Shown in pieces: positions 16,498 to 25,011 of a DNA stretch of 64,000 bases. The first letter of the stretch is position 1; every line of letters begins with the position of its first letter. The notes below the pieces were generated by a model, which saw only the letters and a list, made by a program, of their open reading frames with translations, had not been told where the DNA came from and searched no databases. Location: the NCBI RefSeq assembly GCF_014208105.1, contig NZ_JACHMQ010000001.1, positions 5,208,001 to 5,272,000 on the forward strand. The letters are read 5' to 3'. A program made the translations under genes and the position numbers. The stretch is from Actinomadura coerulea (GTDB lineage Bacteria; Actinomycetota; Actinomycetes; Streptosporangiales; Streptosporangiaceae).

Positions 16498-16719
16498 TTA
16501 CTTGTAGCGGTAGACGATCCGACCGCGCGTGAGGTCGTAGGGGCTCAGCTCCACAACAACGCGGTCGTCCGGCAGGATTCGGATGTAGTGCATCCGCATC
16601 TTGCCGCTGATGTGGGCGAGCACCTTGTGCCCGTTGTCGAGCTCCACCTTGAACATGGCGTTCGGCAGCGACTCGATGACGGTGCCCTCGATCTCGATGG
16701 CCCCTTCTTTCTTGGGCAT
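16498..16719 (-). CDS. infA: Translation initiation factor IF-1
   Basis: 73 residues, a single OB-fold (S1-like) domain that binds the ribosomal A site during initiation. MPKKEGAIEIEGTVIESLPN, LDNGHKVLAHISGKMR and the tail TRGRIVYRYK are fully typical. It is first gene of the infA-rpmJ-rpsM-rpsK-rpsD-rpoA-rplQ-truA unit. Confidence 0.98.
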   Translation of the reverse strand: MPKKEGAIEIEGTVIESLPNAMFKVELDNGHKVLAHISGKMRMHYIRILPDDRVVVELSPYDLTRGRIVYRYK

Positions 16720-16850
16720 GTCCTCCGCGCTTCGCTGATCGGCTCATTGGACGCGGCCCGGCTCTCCAGAGGAGAATCGGCCGCGACCCGCACCGCGGCG
16801 CTGATGCGCCGGGAAGGGGAATCGAGCGGCCATCGACGGACCGACAAGGG

Positions 16851-16880
16851 AGTCTACGTCAACCGGCCGTCCAATGCGAA
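16851..16880 (-). promoter_or_regulatory. Candidate infA operon promoter
   Basis: On the minus strand a good -10 TAGACT (16851-16856) lies 18 bases from a weak -35 TTCGCA (16875-16880). The leader would be about 125 bases. Confidence 0.38.
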
Positions 16881-16979
16881 ATCGACGCATGATACGTGTC
16901 CGGAGACTGCTCCCGAGTCAAGCATACATCGCCTGCGCGTTGTACCTTTCCAGGAGAGCGACGTACGAGGAGGGTCAGC

Positions 16980-17591
16980 ATGCCGAGCTATGACTTCGCG
17001 CTGATCCTCAGCCGTCCCCTCTACGAGGACGAGCTCGACCCGCTGTTCGACCGCACCCACGGCGCGGTCACCGTGTCGATCATCAGCGAGCCGCAGCACG
17101 CCGACCGTCCTCCAGCCCCCGCCCACCGCCATCCGGACGACGAGCTCCGCTCCGCGGACCGCCGCGGAAACGCCTCGTGCACCTGGCCCGGCGCCACCCT
17201 CGCCGCAGCGATCATGGAGGTGGTCGGGCACGTCGAGGAGAGCGCGCCCGGCCTGCACGTCCTGCAGGTGGAGGCCGACCCGCTGCTGACCATCCGCGAC
17301 ATCGCCGAGCGGGTCGGCCGGTCCCTGGACTCGGTCCGGCACGCGATCACGGGGGCGCGCGGCGCCACCGGGTTCCCCTCCTCGGAGATGTCCACCGCCG
17401 GTCACCGGCTGTGGCGGTGGTCCAAGGTCGCCGCCTGGTACGGGCTGGACGACCCCCAGCTCATCGAGGCCAAGCCGACCGTCCAGGCCATCAACGGCTG
17501 GCTCGCCCTGCGCGACGTCGTCCCCGACATCGCCCCCGCCCCGGAGGACGTCACCTCGGCCCTGTCCCTGGTCATCCCCCACGTCGCCTGA
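16980..17591 (+). CDS. Putative helix-turn-helix DNA-binding protein
   Basis: 203 residues from ATG 16980, which has GGAGGG 8 bases upstream; the frame is open 28 codons further but without protein character. The N-terminal ~100 residues begin SYDFALILSRPLYEDELDPL, an alpha/beta domain. A predicted helix-turn-helix follows near residue 110-135 (TIRDIAERVGRSLDSVRHAI), then GARGATGFPSSE and an aromatic WRWSKVAAWYG. Similar small proteins are frequent in actinomycetes but uncharacterised. Target and effector are unknown. It is divergent from infA. Confidence 0.7.
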   Translation: MPSYDFALILSRPLYEDELDPLFDRTHGAVTVSIISEPQHADRPPAPAHRHPDDELRSADRRGNASCTWPGATLAAAIMEVVGHVEESAPGLHVLQVEADPLLTIRDIAERVGRSLDSVRHAITGARGATGFPSSEMSTAGHRLWRWSKVAAWYGLDDPQLIEAKPTVQAINGWLALRDVVPDIAPAPEDVTSALSLVIPHVA

Positions 17592-17805
17592 GCGCACGCC
17601 GCCCGGCCCATGTCGCCCGAGCGCGCCGCCCGAGAGCGCGCCCCCGAGCACAGGCGGACGTCATTCCGGGCGCGCCCGGACTCCGCCCCGGGGGGCGAGT
17701 CGACAGTCCCGGCATCCGGACGCGAAGATCGTCCCGGCGCCCGCCGCCCAGGGCTGCCCGGACGCGGGGTTCCGTGATGTGCTGGGGGCGACGGGGAGGG
17801 GATCG

Positions 17806-18621
17806 ATGGCGATCATCGCGCAGCTGAGCGACATCCATCTGGCGGCCGGACGCGGCGGCGGGATGGACGACGACTCGGGGCCGGTCCGCGCGCTGCGGGC
17901 CGCCGTGTCGAGCCTGCTGTCGCTTCCCGCGCGGCCCGACGCCGTCGTCCTCACCGGGGATCTCGCCGACCGCGGCCTGCCCTCCGAGTACGCCCGGCTG
18001 CACGCGCTGCTGTCACCGCTGCCGATGGCCGTCCACCCGATGTGCGGCAACCACGACGACCGCGACGAGATGCGCCGGATATTCGCCGACCACCCCGCGG
18101 TCGCGGCGACGGGCACCGGGCCCGGGGCACCCGTCCAGTACGCCGTCGACGTGGCCGGCGTGCGCCTGGTCTGCTGCGACACCACCGTCGACGGCCACCC
18201 CCACGGGCACATGAGCGAGGAGAGGCTCGCCTGGCTGGAGGAGACGCTGAGCGCCGCGCCCGGCGTCCCGACCGTCATCGCCACCCACCACCCGCCGTAC
18301 CCGATCGGCATGCGGTTCATCGACGACCTGAGGTTCGTCGACCCCGCCGGGTTCGCGTCCGTGATCTCCCGGCACCCGCAGGTCGTGCGGGTGATCTCCG
18401 GGCACGCGCACCGGGCGACGGTCGGATCGCTGGCGGGACGGGTCTGCACCACCTGCCCGAGCACCTACCGGCAGCTGTTCCTCGACCTCACCCAGCGGGG
18501 CCGCGCCGCCGTCACCGGGGAGCCCGCCGGGTTCGCCCTGCACCTCGTCGGCGAGGACGGCACCGCCACCACCCACTTCGCCCCGACCGGGAACTACCGG
18601 CCCCTGATGGACGTGGAGTGA
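17806..18621 (+). CDS. Metallophosphoesterase (CpdA/Icc-like phosphodiesterase)
   Basis: 271 residues from ATG 17806, chosen for its strong GGGGAGGGG site. The five metal-binding blocks of the calcineurin-like fold are present: DIH (Asp9, His11), GDLADRG (Asp52), GNHDDR (Asn82, His83), THHPPYP and GHAHRAT. This pattern matches class III cyclic-nucleotide phosphodiesterases such as CpdA and Rv0805. The substrate cannot be assigned from sequence alone. It stands alone downstream of the HTH gene, with a 214-base gap. Confidence 0.88.
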   Translation: MAIIAQLSDIHLAAGRGGGMDDDSGPVRALRAAVSSLLSLPARPDAVVLTGDLADRGLPSEYARLHALLSPLPMAVHPMCGNHDDRDEMRRIFADHPAVAATGTGPGAPVQYAVDVAGVRLVCCDTTVDGHPHGHMSEERLAWLEETLSAAPGVPTVIATHHPPYPIGMRFIDDLRFVDPAGFASVISRHPQVVRVISGHAHRATVGSLAGRVCTTCPSTYRQLFLDLTQRGRAAVTGEPAGFALHLVGEDGTATTHFAPTGNYRPLMDVE

Positions 18622-18627
18622 CCCCGC

Positions 18628-18646
18628 GGGGCCACGCGTCGGCCCC
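18628..18646. terminator. Hairpin between convergent genes
   Basis: 6-bp stem GGGGCC / GGCCCC with a 7-base loop, in the 39-base gap between the metallophosphoesterase stop and the DUF1707 gene stop on the opposite strand. Confidence 0.5.
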
Positions 18647-18660
18647 TGCCGGCCCGGGCG

Positions 18661-19107
18661 TCAGCGGTCGCCCTGGCGCCCGCCGAAGATCGTGCGCGCC
18701 AGCAGGACGGCGCCCCACGGGCCCGCCACCCAGACCCACCACGGGTAGACCGCGCCCGACGTCACCAGGATGATCAGCCACACCGTCAGGTTGATCGCGC
18801 TGACCGTCGCCCAGGCGCCCCACATCGCCAGCATCCGCTGCGGTTCGACGTCGCCGGACGGCCGCCGTGCCGGCGACGCGGTGCCCTTGCTCTGCGCAGC
18901 GGGGACCGGGAGCTGGTAGAGGTCCTCCTCCGGCAGGTCGGACGTGACCTCCTGGAGCTGCCCGAGCGTCTTGGCGCCGTAGACCGCGTCCAGCCGCTCC
19001 TGCAGCTCGTCCATCGTGATCCGGCCCTCCGCGCAGTGCTCGCGCAGGCTCGCCGCCACACGGTCGCGGTCGGCGTCCGACGCCCGGATCTCAGGGTTCG
19101 GCGCCAT
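18661..19107 (-). CDS. DUF1707 and two-transmembrane-domain protein
   Basis: 148 residues. The N-terminal DUF1707 (SHOCT-like) domain starts IRASDADRDRVAASLREH and continues EGRITMDELQERLDAVYGA to about residue 60. A polar linker leads to two transmembrane helices (ATVSAINLTVWLIILVTSG and WWVWVAGPWGAVLLARTIFG). Such proteins are common in actinobacteria, often near map and infA; the function is unknown. It follows map by 30 bases on the same strand and may be cotranscribed. Confidence 0.85.
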   Translation of the reverse strand: MAPNPEIRASDADRDRVAASLREHCAEGRITMDELQERLDAVYGAKTLGQLQEVTSDLPEEDLYQLPVPAAQSKGTASPARRPSGDVEPQRMLAMWGAWATVSAINLTVWLIILVTSGAVYPWWVWVAGPWGAVLLARTIFGGRQGDR

Positions 19108-19137
19108 CGCTCCTCCGCTCCTCAGGACCTGTCCTCA

Positions 19138-19962
19138 CTATCCATTCTGCGGCGCGGATGCGAGGTTCGCGAACCGGTCCCGTCCCTCGTCGAGCGCCGT
19201 CAGGACGCGGGGGCCGTCCGCGGTGACCGCGAACGTGTGCTCGAAGTGCGCCGAGGAGCGCCCGTCGGTCGTCACGACCGTCCAGCCGTCGTCGAGCTCG
19301 GCGGTCTCCTTCGTGCCGAGGTTCACCATCGGCTCCACCGCGAAGCACATGCCCGGCTCCAGGACGGGCCCGTGCCCGGGCGCCCCGTGGTTGGGGATCA
19401 GCGGGTCCATGTGCATCTCGGTCCCGATGCCGTGCCCGCCGTAGCCCTCGACGATGCCGTAGGGCCCCTGAGAGCGGATGTGGGACTCGATCGCATGGGA
19501 GATGTCCGTGAGGCGGGCACCGGCGCGCCCGGCCGCGAGGCCGCGCCACAGGGACTCCTCCGCCACCTCCAGCAGCCGCCGCTCCTCGTCGGTGATCTCC
19601 CCCACCGGGACCGTGATCGCCGCGTCGCCGTGCCAGCCCTCCACGATCGCGCCGCAGTCGATGGACAGCACGTCGCCCTCGCGCAGGATCTTGTCCGCCC
19701 GCGGGATGCCGTGCACGATCTCCTCGTTGACCGACGCGCAGATCGTCCCGGTGAAGCCGTGGTAGCCCTTGAACGACGGAATCCCGCCGTTGTCGCGGAT
19801 GTGCCGCTCGGCGAGCGTGTCCAGGTCCAGGGTGCTCATGCCGGGCCTCACGGCCTCGCGCAGCAGTTCCAGCGTCCGGCCGACGAGCAGCCCCGCCGCG
19901 CGCATCAACTCGACCTGCTCCGCGGTCTTCATCTGGATCGTGAGCCTGCGCCGTTTGAACAT
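19138..19962 (-). CDS. map: Type I methionine aminopeptidase
   Basis: Removes the initiator methionine from nascent proteins. 274 residues from ATG 19962 (MFKRRRLTIQMKTAEQVELM). All five metal ligands are visible: Asp102 (IDCGA), Asp113 (HGDAAIT), His177 (GGHGIG), Glu210 (VEPMV) and Glu241 (FEHTFAV), plus substrate His84 (NEEIVHGIP). A GGGGAG lies just before the start. It is downstream of adk across a repeat- and hairpin-containing gap. Confidence 0.96.
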   Translation of the reverse strand: MFKRRRLTIQMKTAEQVELMRAAGLLVGRTLELLREAVRPGMSTLDLDTLAERHIRDNGGIPSFKGYHGFTGTICASVNEEIVHGIPRADKILREGDVLSIDCGAIVEGWHGDAAITVPVGEITDEERRLLEVAEESLWRGLAAGRAGARLTDISHAIESHIRSQGPYGIVEGYGGHGIGTEMHMDPLIPNHGAPGHGPVLEPGMCFAVEPMVNLGTKETAELDDGWTVVTTDGRSSAHFEHTFAVTADGPRVLTALDEGRDRFANLASAPQNG

Positions 19963-19998
19963 CTCTCCCCTTGCACCGGTCCTCGCGCCGAAACGACC

Positions 19999-20028
19999 GC
20001 GCGGACGCGGGATCACCCGCGTCCGCGC
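19999..20028 (-). terminator. Strong hairpin between adk and map
   Basis: Perfect 13-bp stem GCGCGGACGCGGG / CCCGCGTCCGCGC with ATCA loop, 37 bases before the map start. It could terminate or attenuate the secY-adk transcript and reduce read-through into map. Confidence 0.6.
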
Positions 20029-20048
20029 CTCCCGCCTCAGGGCGGGCC

Positions 20049-20123
20049 GTCACATCTCCAGTGGACCCGCCGCTCCGGCGGACCCGTCACCTCTCCGGCG
20101 GGCGCGTCACTTCTCCAGTGGGC
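20049..20123 (-). repeat. Three degenerate copies of the adk 3' end
   Basis: On the plus strand CGTCAC-(A/C/T)-TCTCC-(AGT or GGC)-GG recurs at 20049-20067, 20085-20103 and 20105-20123. The last copy is the actual end of adk (codons for PLEK-stop), and the other two lie downstream of its stop, spaced 20 and 36 bases. Each copy preserves the GGAG-A/G-NG-TGA pattern, so the repeats look like duplications of the gene terminus. Confidence 0.7.
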
Positions 20124-20757
20124 GCAGCGCGGTGAGGGCGCGCTTGGTGACCTCTTCGACCGGCCCCGTCGCGTCGATGCCGACGAGGATGTTCTCGTCG
20201 GCGTAGAACTGCACCAGCGGCGCCGTGTCGTGCCGGTACACCTCCAGGCGGTGCATGACGACCTCTTCCTTGTCGTCGTCCCGCTGGAACAGGCGACCGC
20301 CGCAGTCGTCGCAGATGTCGTCCTGCTTGTCGTCGAAGTCGACGTGCCAGATCCGGCCGCACTTGTCGCAGGTGCGCCGGCCCGACAGCCGCCGGACGAC
20401 CTCGTCCTCGTCGACGACGAGTTCCAGCACGATGTCGAGGCGGGTGTCCCACTCGGCGAGGATCTTCTTCAGCGTCTCGGCCTGCGGGACGTTGCGCGGA
20501 AACCCGTCCAGCAGGAAGCCGTCGCGGGCGTCGTCCTCGCCGAGCCGGTCGCGGACCATCGCGATCGTGACCTCGTCGGGGACGAGGTCGCCCCGGTCCA
20601 TGTACTGCTTGGCCTGCCGGCCGAGCGGCGTCCCGCCGCTGACGTTCGCGCGGAAGATGTCACCTGTCGAGATCTTCGGGACCGACAGGTGAGATGCGAT
20701 GAACTGGGCCTGCGTCCCCTTGCCCGCACCCGGGGGGCCCACCAGGACGATACGCAC
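20107..20757 (-). CDS. adk: Adenylate kinase
   Basis: Converts AMP and ATP to two ADP. 216 residues from GTG 20757. The P-loop is GPPGAGKGTQ (residues 7-16), the AMP-binding region STGDIFRA and the GFPRN segment are conserved. The long LID domain carries a zinc site of four Cys (Cys130, Cys133, Cys149, Cys152), typical of long Gram-positive Adk. Its start overlaps the secY stop by one base (TAGTG). Degenerate copies of its own 3' end follow the stop. Confidence 0.97.
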   Translation of the reverse strand: MRIVLVGPPGAGKGTQAQFIASHLSVPKISTGDIFRANVSGGTPLGRQAKQYMDRGDLVPDEVTIAMVRDRLGEDDARDGFLLDGFPRNVPQAETLKKILAEWDTRLDIVLELVVDEDEVVRRLSGRRTCDKCGRIWHVDFDDKQDDICDDCGGRLFQRDDDKEEVVMHRLEVYRHDTAPLVQFYADENILVGIDATGPVEEVTKRALTALRPLEK

Positions 20758-22055
20758 TACCGGAGGAAGCCCTCGTAGTTGCGCTGCTGGAGCTGACTCT
20801 CGATCTGCTTCACGGTATCCAGTCCGACGCCGACGACGATGAGGATGCTCGTGCCGCCGAACGGGAAGTCCGAGCTCGCCTTCATGAGTGCGAAGGCCAC
20901 CATCGGGATGAGGGACACGAGCCCCAGGTAGAGCGCACCGGGTGTGGTGATCCGGGTCAGCACGAAGTCGAGGTACTCGGCGGTCGGCCGACCAGGACGG
21001 ATACCTGGGATGAATCCACCATACTTCTTCATGTTGTCGGCGACTTCAGTGGGGTTGAAGGTGATCGCCACATAGAAGTACGTGAAGAAGATGATGAAGA
21101 CGAAGAAGATCCCCATGTGCCAGGCGTTGTCCTGCTGGAGATAGGGCTGCACCTTTTGCAGCCACTTGGTCTCGGGCCACAACTGGGTGGCCAGAACCGG
21201 CAGGTAGAGCAGCGAGGACGCGAAGATGATCGGGATGATGCCGGCCTGGTTGACCTTCAGCGGAATGTAGGTCGACGTGCCGCCGTACATGCGGCGCCCG
21301 ACCATCCGCTTGGCGTACTGGACGGGGATGCGCCGCTGCGCCTGCTCGACGAACACCACCCCGGCCATGATCGCCAGACCCACCAGGACCACGACCGCGA
21401 AGACGAACCCGTTCTTGGTCTTGTAGATGCTCCAGAACTGGGCGGGGAAGACCGCCACCACCTGGGTGAAGATCAGGATGGACATGCCGTTGCCGACGCC
21501 GCGGTCGGTGACGAGCTCGCCCAGCCACATGATGACGGTCGTGCCCGCCACCATAATGATCACCATCGTGATGATCGGGAAGATACCCTTGTCGTACAGG
21601 ATGTCGCCGCTACCGGAGATGCCCTGGAACAACTGACCCGTGCTCGCCATCGCGACGATGCCGGTCGCCTGCAGGATCGCCAGCCCGACCGTCAGGTACC
21701 GGGTGTACTGGGTGATCTTCGTCGTACCGGCCTGGCCCTCCTTCTTCAGGGCCTCCAGTCGAGGGATCACCACCGTCAGCAGCTGCAAGATGATGCTGGC
21801 CGTGATGTACGGCATGATGCCGAGCGCGAAGACCGACAGCTTCAGCAGCGCGCCGCCGCTGAACAGGTCGACCAGCCCGTAGAGCTGGTTGCTGCCCTTG
21901 GCCGCGTCCGCGGTCTCCTTCAGCACCTTCACGTTCACGTTGGGCGTCGGCAGGATCGAGCCGATCCTGAACACCACGATCATGAACAACGTGAAAAAGA
22001 TTTTCTTACGCAGGTCAGGCGTACGGAAAGCCCGAGCGAACGCGGTCAGCACCAT
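20757..22055 (-). CDS. secY: Preprotein translocase subunit SecY
   Basis: Central pore of the Sec translocon, 432 residues with the expected ten transmembrane helices. It starts MVLTAFARAFRTPDLRKKIF. The plug region (LYGLVDLFSGGALLKLSVFALGI), the ALKKEGQ loop and the C-terminal RNYEGFLR tail are clear. AGGAGGA precedes the ATG. It is separated from rplO by 225 bases holding its own candidate promoter. Confidence 0.98.
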   Translation of the reverse strand: MVLTAFARAFRTPDLRKKIFFTLFMIVVFRIGSILPTPNVNVKVLKETADAAKGSNQLYGLVDLFSGGALLKLSVFALGIMPYITASIILQLLTVVIPRLEALKKEGQAGTTKITQYTRYLTVGLAILQATGIVAMASTGQLFQGISGSGDILYDKGIFPIITMVIIMVAGTTVIMWLGELVTDRGVGNGMSILIFTQVVAVFPAQFWSIYKTKNGFVFAVVVLVGLAIMAGVVFVEQAQRRIPVQYAKRMVGRRMYGGTSTYIPLKVNQAGIIPIIFASSLLYLPVLATQLWPETKWLQKVQPYLQQDNAWHMGIFFVFIIFFTYFYVAITFNPTEVADNMKKYGGFIPGIRPGRPTAEYLDFVLTRITTPGALYLGLVSLIPMVAFALMKASSDFPFGGTSILIVVGVGLDTVKQIESQLQQRNYEGFLR

Positions 22056-22122
22056 TCCTCCTGCGCGACTGGCGGGTTCATGGCCGCCGAGGGGGCGGTT
22101 TCAGATCCATGAGTTCGGGCGG

Positions 22123-22153
22123 AGAATACCCGGTGTGACGGCAGAGTGCGCAA
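22123..22153 (-). promoter_or_regulatory. Candidate secY-adk promoter
   Basis: On the minus strand TTGCGC (22148-22153) and TATTCT (22123-22128) are separated by 19 bases. The -10 is good and the spacer slightly long. It lies in the 225-base rplO-secY gap, which is otherwise GC-rich with overlapping CCGG dyads. Confidence 0.5.
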
Positions 22154-22280
22154 TCTCACGCGGAGTACCTTCGCTCGTGTGACTCTAACAGCAGATGACA
22201 CCGGGGCCGCCCCGCCGGACCCGGTGGCCTCACGGCCCCGGGCCTCATGCGGGCACGGCCCCGGCATCAAGGTGTCCTTC

Positions 22281-22766
22281 TTACAGCTCGTCGGCGGATC
22301 CGCCGGCCGCGGCGATCTTCTCCTTCGCGGCGCCGGAGAAGGCGTGCGCCTTCACCTGGACCGCGACGGAGATGTCGCCCGTACCGAGGATCTTGACCGG
22401 ACGGCCGCGGCGCACCGCGCCCTTGGCCGCCAGGTCCTCAGCCGTGACCTCGCCGCCCTCGGGGTAGAGCGCGGAGAGCTTGTCCAGGTTCACGACCTGG
22501 AACTCGACCCGGTTCGGGTTCTTGAAGCCCTTGAGCTTCGGAACCCGGCGGATCAGGGGCATCTGGCCGCCCTCGAAACCGACGGGGACGGTGCTGCGGG
22601 CCTTGGTGCCCTTGGTGCCGCGACCGGCGGTCTTGCCCTTGGACGCCTCGCCGCGGCCCTTGCGGGTCTTGGCCTTGTTGGCGCCGGGGGCCGGACGCAG
22701 GTCGTGCACCTTCAGCGGGGCGCCCTCGGTCTCCGCGGAGGAGTCCTTACCGAGATCAGCCGCCAT
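22281..22766 (-). CDS. rplO: 50S ribosomal protein L15
   Basis: 161 residues with KVHDLRPAPGANKAKTRKGR, GRGEASKGKTAGRGTKG and GFEGGQMPLIRRVPKLKGF, characteristic of L15. It is last gene of the S10/spc block before the secY promoter region and lies one base after the rpmD stop. Confidence 0.97.
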   Translation of the reverse strand: MAADLGKDSSAETEGAPLKVHDLRPAPGANKAKTRKGRGEASKGKTAGRGTKGTKARSTVPVGFEGGQMPLIRRVPKLKGFKNPNRVEFQVVNLDKLSALYPEGGEVTAEDLAAKGAVRRGRPVKILGTGDISVAVQVKAHAFSGAAKEKIAAAGGSADEL

Positions 22767-22767
22767 G

Positions 22768-22950
22768 TCAGTCGACCTCCTCGACGGCGACCAGGTGCGC
22801 CACCGTCCGGATCATGCCGAGCACCTCGGGGCGGTCCTCGCGGACCACGCTCTGCCCGATCTTCTTCAGGCCCAGGGTGCGCAGCGTGTCACGCTGGTTC
22901 TGCTTCTCGCTGATCACGGACTTGGTCTGCGTGATCTTCAGGTTGCTCAC
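22768..22950 (-). CDS. rpmD: 50S ribosomal protein L30
   Basis: 60 residues: NLKITQTKSVISEKQNQRDT, LRTLGLKKIGQSVVREDRP and the acidic end VAVEEVD. The GTG start at 22950 overlaps the rpsE stop as GTGA, so translation is coupled. Confidence 0.96.
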   Translation of the reverse strand: MSNLKITQTKSVISEKQNQRDTLRTLGLKKIGQSVVREDRPEVLGMIRTVAHLVAVEEVD

Positions 22951-23567
22951 GACGACGCGACCTCCGCCCTCGGCTCGCTGCCCGCGGCACGCGCGCGCAG
23001 CATGGCCGCCGGGGCGACGTCCTCGATCGGCAGGCCGCGCTTGGCCGCGATCTCCTCGGGACGCTTCAGCGACTTCAGACCCGCGATCGTGGCGTGCACG
23101 ATGTTGATCGCGTTGTCGCTGCCCAGCGACTTGCTCAGCACGTCGTGGATGCCGGCGCACTCCAGGACCGCGCGCACCGGGCCGCCGGCGATGACGCCGG
23201 TACCGGGGCTGGCCGGACGGAGCAGGACTTCGCCCGCCGCGTCGCGCGCCTGCACCAGGTGCGGGATGGTGCCCTGGATCCGCGGCACCTTGAAGAAGTG
23301 CTTCTTGGCCTCCTCGACGCCCTTGGCGATCGCCGCGGGCACCTCCTTGGCCTTGCCGTAGCCGACGCCGACGGTGCCGTTGCCGTCACCGACGATCACC
23401 AGGGCGGTGAAGCTGAAGCGACGCCCGCCCTTGACGACCTTGGCGACACGGTTGATCGCCACGACCTTCTCGATGTACGACTGGCCCTTGTCGGCGCCAC
23501 CGCGGCGGTCGTCGCGGCGGTCGCGACGGTCGCCACCCTGACCGCCACCACGCCTCTGCGCTGCCAT
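22947..23567 (-). CDS. rpsE: 30S ribosomal protein S5
   Basis: 206 residues from ATG 23567 (AGAGGA 8 bases upstream). A Gly/Arg/Asp-rich N-terminal extension (AAQRRGGGQGGDRRDRRDDR) precedes the S5 core: YIEKVVAINRVAKVVKGGRR, GTVGVGYGKAKEVPAAI and PASPGTGVIAGGPVRAVLE. The extension is longer than in E. coli but usual in actinobacteria. Confidence 0.97.
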   Translation of the reverse strand: MAAQRRGGGQGGDRRDRRDDRRGGADKGQSYIEKVVAINRVAKVVKGGRRFSFTALVIVGDGNGTVGVGYGKAKEVPAAIAKGVEEAKKHFFKVPRIQGTIPHLVQARDAAGEVLLRPASPGTGVIAGGPVRAVLECAGIHDVLSKSLGSDNAINIVHATIAGLKSLKRPEEIAAKRGLPIEDVAPAAMLRARAAGSEPRAEVASS

Positions 23568-23601
23568 CAGTGGTTCCTCTCGTTCACCTTGTAAAGGGCC
23601 A

Positions 23602-23988
23602 TCAGAGCTCCAGGCCCCCCTCACGCGCACCGTCCGCGACAGCGGCGATGCGACCGTGGTACTTGTTGCCGCCGCGGTCGAACACGACCGCGTGGACGCC
23701 GGCCTGCTTGGCCCGCTCGGCGACGAGCTCGCCGACCTTGCGGGACTTGGCCGTCTTGTCGCCGGAGTCGGCGCGCAGGTCCGCCTCCATCGTCGACGCG
23801 CTGGCCAGCGTGTGGCCCTTGTCGTCGTCGATGACCTGGACGAACACGTGACGGCTGGAGCGGGTCACGACCAGGCGCGGCCGCGCGGCGGTGCCCACGA
23901 CCTTCTTGCGGACCCGCAGGTGCCGGCGCTTGCGAGCAAGCTGGCGACCGCTCGTGGCCTTGCCGGCCAGGGTCTTGGTGCCTGCCAT
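23602..23988 (-). CDS. rplR: 50S ribosomal protein L18
   Basis: 5S rRNA-binding protein of 128 residues. RKRRHLRVRKKVVGTAARPR, VTRSSRHVFVQVIDD and the conserved tail FDRGGNKYHGRIAAVADGAR identify it. It begins three bases after the rplF stop. Confidence 0.97.
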   Translation of the reverse strand: MAGTKTLAGKATSGRQLARKRRHLRVRKKVVGTAARPRLVVTRSSRHVFVQVIDDDKGHTLASASTMEADLRADSGDKTAKSRKVGELVAERAKQAGVHAVVFDRGGNKYHGRIAAVADGAREGGLEL

Positions 23989-23990
23989 GA

Positions 23991-24527
23991 CTACTTACCA
24001 GCCTTTCCGACCTTGCGGCGGATCTGCTCGCCCTCGTAGCGCACGCCCTTGCCCTTGTACGGGTCGGGCTTGCGCAGCTTGCGGATGCGGGCGGCGATCT
24101 CACCGACGAGCTGCTTGTCGATGCCCTCGACGACGAGCTGCGTCGGCTTCTCCACCGTGAAGGTGATGCCCTCCGGCGCCTCGAACGGGATCGGGTGGCT
24201 GTAGCCGAGCGAGAACTCCACGTTCTTGCCCTTGGCCACCACCCGGTAGCCGACGCCCTGGATGACCAGGGTCTTCTTGTAGCCGTCGGTGACACCGACG
24301 ACCATGTTGTTGATCAGCGTCCGGGTGAGCCCGTGCAGGCCGCGCACCTTGTTGACGTCGTTGGGCCGGGAGACGACGAGCTGGCCGTCCTCCTGCTTGA
24401 CCTCGATGGGGTCGGCGACGATGTGCGAGAGCGTGCCCTTCGGGCCCTTGACGGTGACCTCGCGGCCTTCGAGCTTGACCTCGACACCGCTCGGCACGCT
24501 GATGGGGAGACGTCCGATACGAGACAT
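23991..24527 (-). CDS. rplF: 50S ribosomal protein L6
   Basis: 178 residues with two L6 repeats: SRIGRLPISVPSGVEVKLEG at the start, and LGYSHPIPFEAPEGITFTVE and RKPDPYKGKGVRYEGE in the second half. It lies near the factor-binding site of the 50S. A 16-base gap separates it from rpsH. Confidence 0.98.
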   Translation of the reverse strand: MSRIGRLPISVPSGVEVKLEGREVTVKGPKGTLSHIVADPIEVKQEDGQLVVSRPNDVNKVRGLHGLTRTLINNMVVGVTDGYKKTLVIQGVGYRVVAKGKNVEFSLGYSHPIPFEAPEGITFTVEKPTQLVVEGIDKQLVGEIAARIRKLRKPDPYKGKGVRYEGEQIRRKVGKAGK

Positions 24528-24543
24528 TAGAAGTGCCCTCCCC

Positions 24544-24942
24544 TCACCAGACGTAGGCGAGGACTTCCCCGCCCACTCCGCGCTTGCCGGCCTGACGGTC
24601 CGTCATCAGGCCCGAGGACGTCGAGATGATCGCGACGCCCAGCCCGCCCAGGACCTTCGGCAGGTTGTCCTTCTTCGCGTACACACGCAGACCCGGCTTC
24701 GAGACGCGCTTGATGCCGGCGATCGAACGCTCGCGGGTCGGGCCGAACTTCAGCTCGATCAGGAGCTTCTTGCCGACCTCGGCGTCCTCCACGGTCCAGC
24801 CCGAGATGTAGCCCTCCTGCTGGAGGATCTCGGCGATGTGCGCCTTGATCTTCGAGTACGGCATTGCCACCGAGTCGTGGTATGCCGAATTCGCGTTGCG
24901 CAGACGCGTCAGCATGTCTGCGATCGGGTCGGTCATCGTCAT
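24544..24942 (-). CDS. rpsH: 30S ribosomal protein S8
   Basis: 132 residues starting MTMTDPIADMLTRLRNANSA. The C-terminal signature ISTSSGLMTDRQAGKRGVGG is intact. S8 is the translational repressor of the spc operon in E. coli; no comparable target site was identified here. A hairpin-rich gap of 146 bases separates it from rpsN. Confidence 0.98.
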   Translation of the reverse strand: MTMTDPIADMLTRLRNANSAYHDSVAMPYSKIKAHIAEILQQEGYISGWTVEDAEVGKKLLIELKFGPTRERSIAGIKRVSKPGLRVYAKKDNLPKVLGGLGVAIISTSSGLMTDRQAGKRGVGGEVLAYVW

Positions 24943-25011
24943 GGCCTACTGGCCCTCCCTCGCCACGGTTTCCTCGGGTTGATGCGGCCCGTGGACCTTT
25001 GGCGCGGTCGT

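Noticed and set aside
16889..16921. TTGACT and TATCAT upstream of infA.
   Set aside because: Each box is good, but the spacer is 21 bases, too long for normal sigma recognition.
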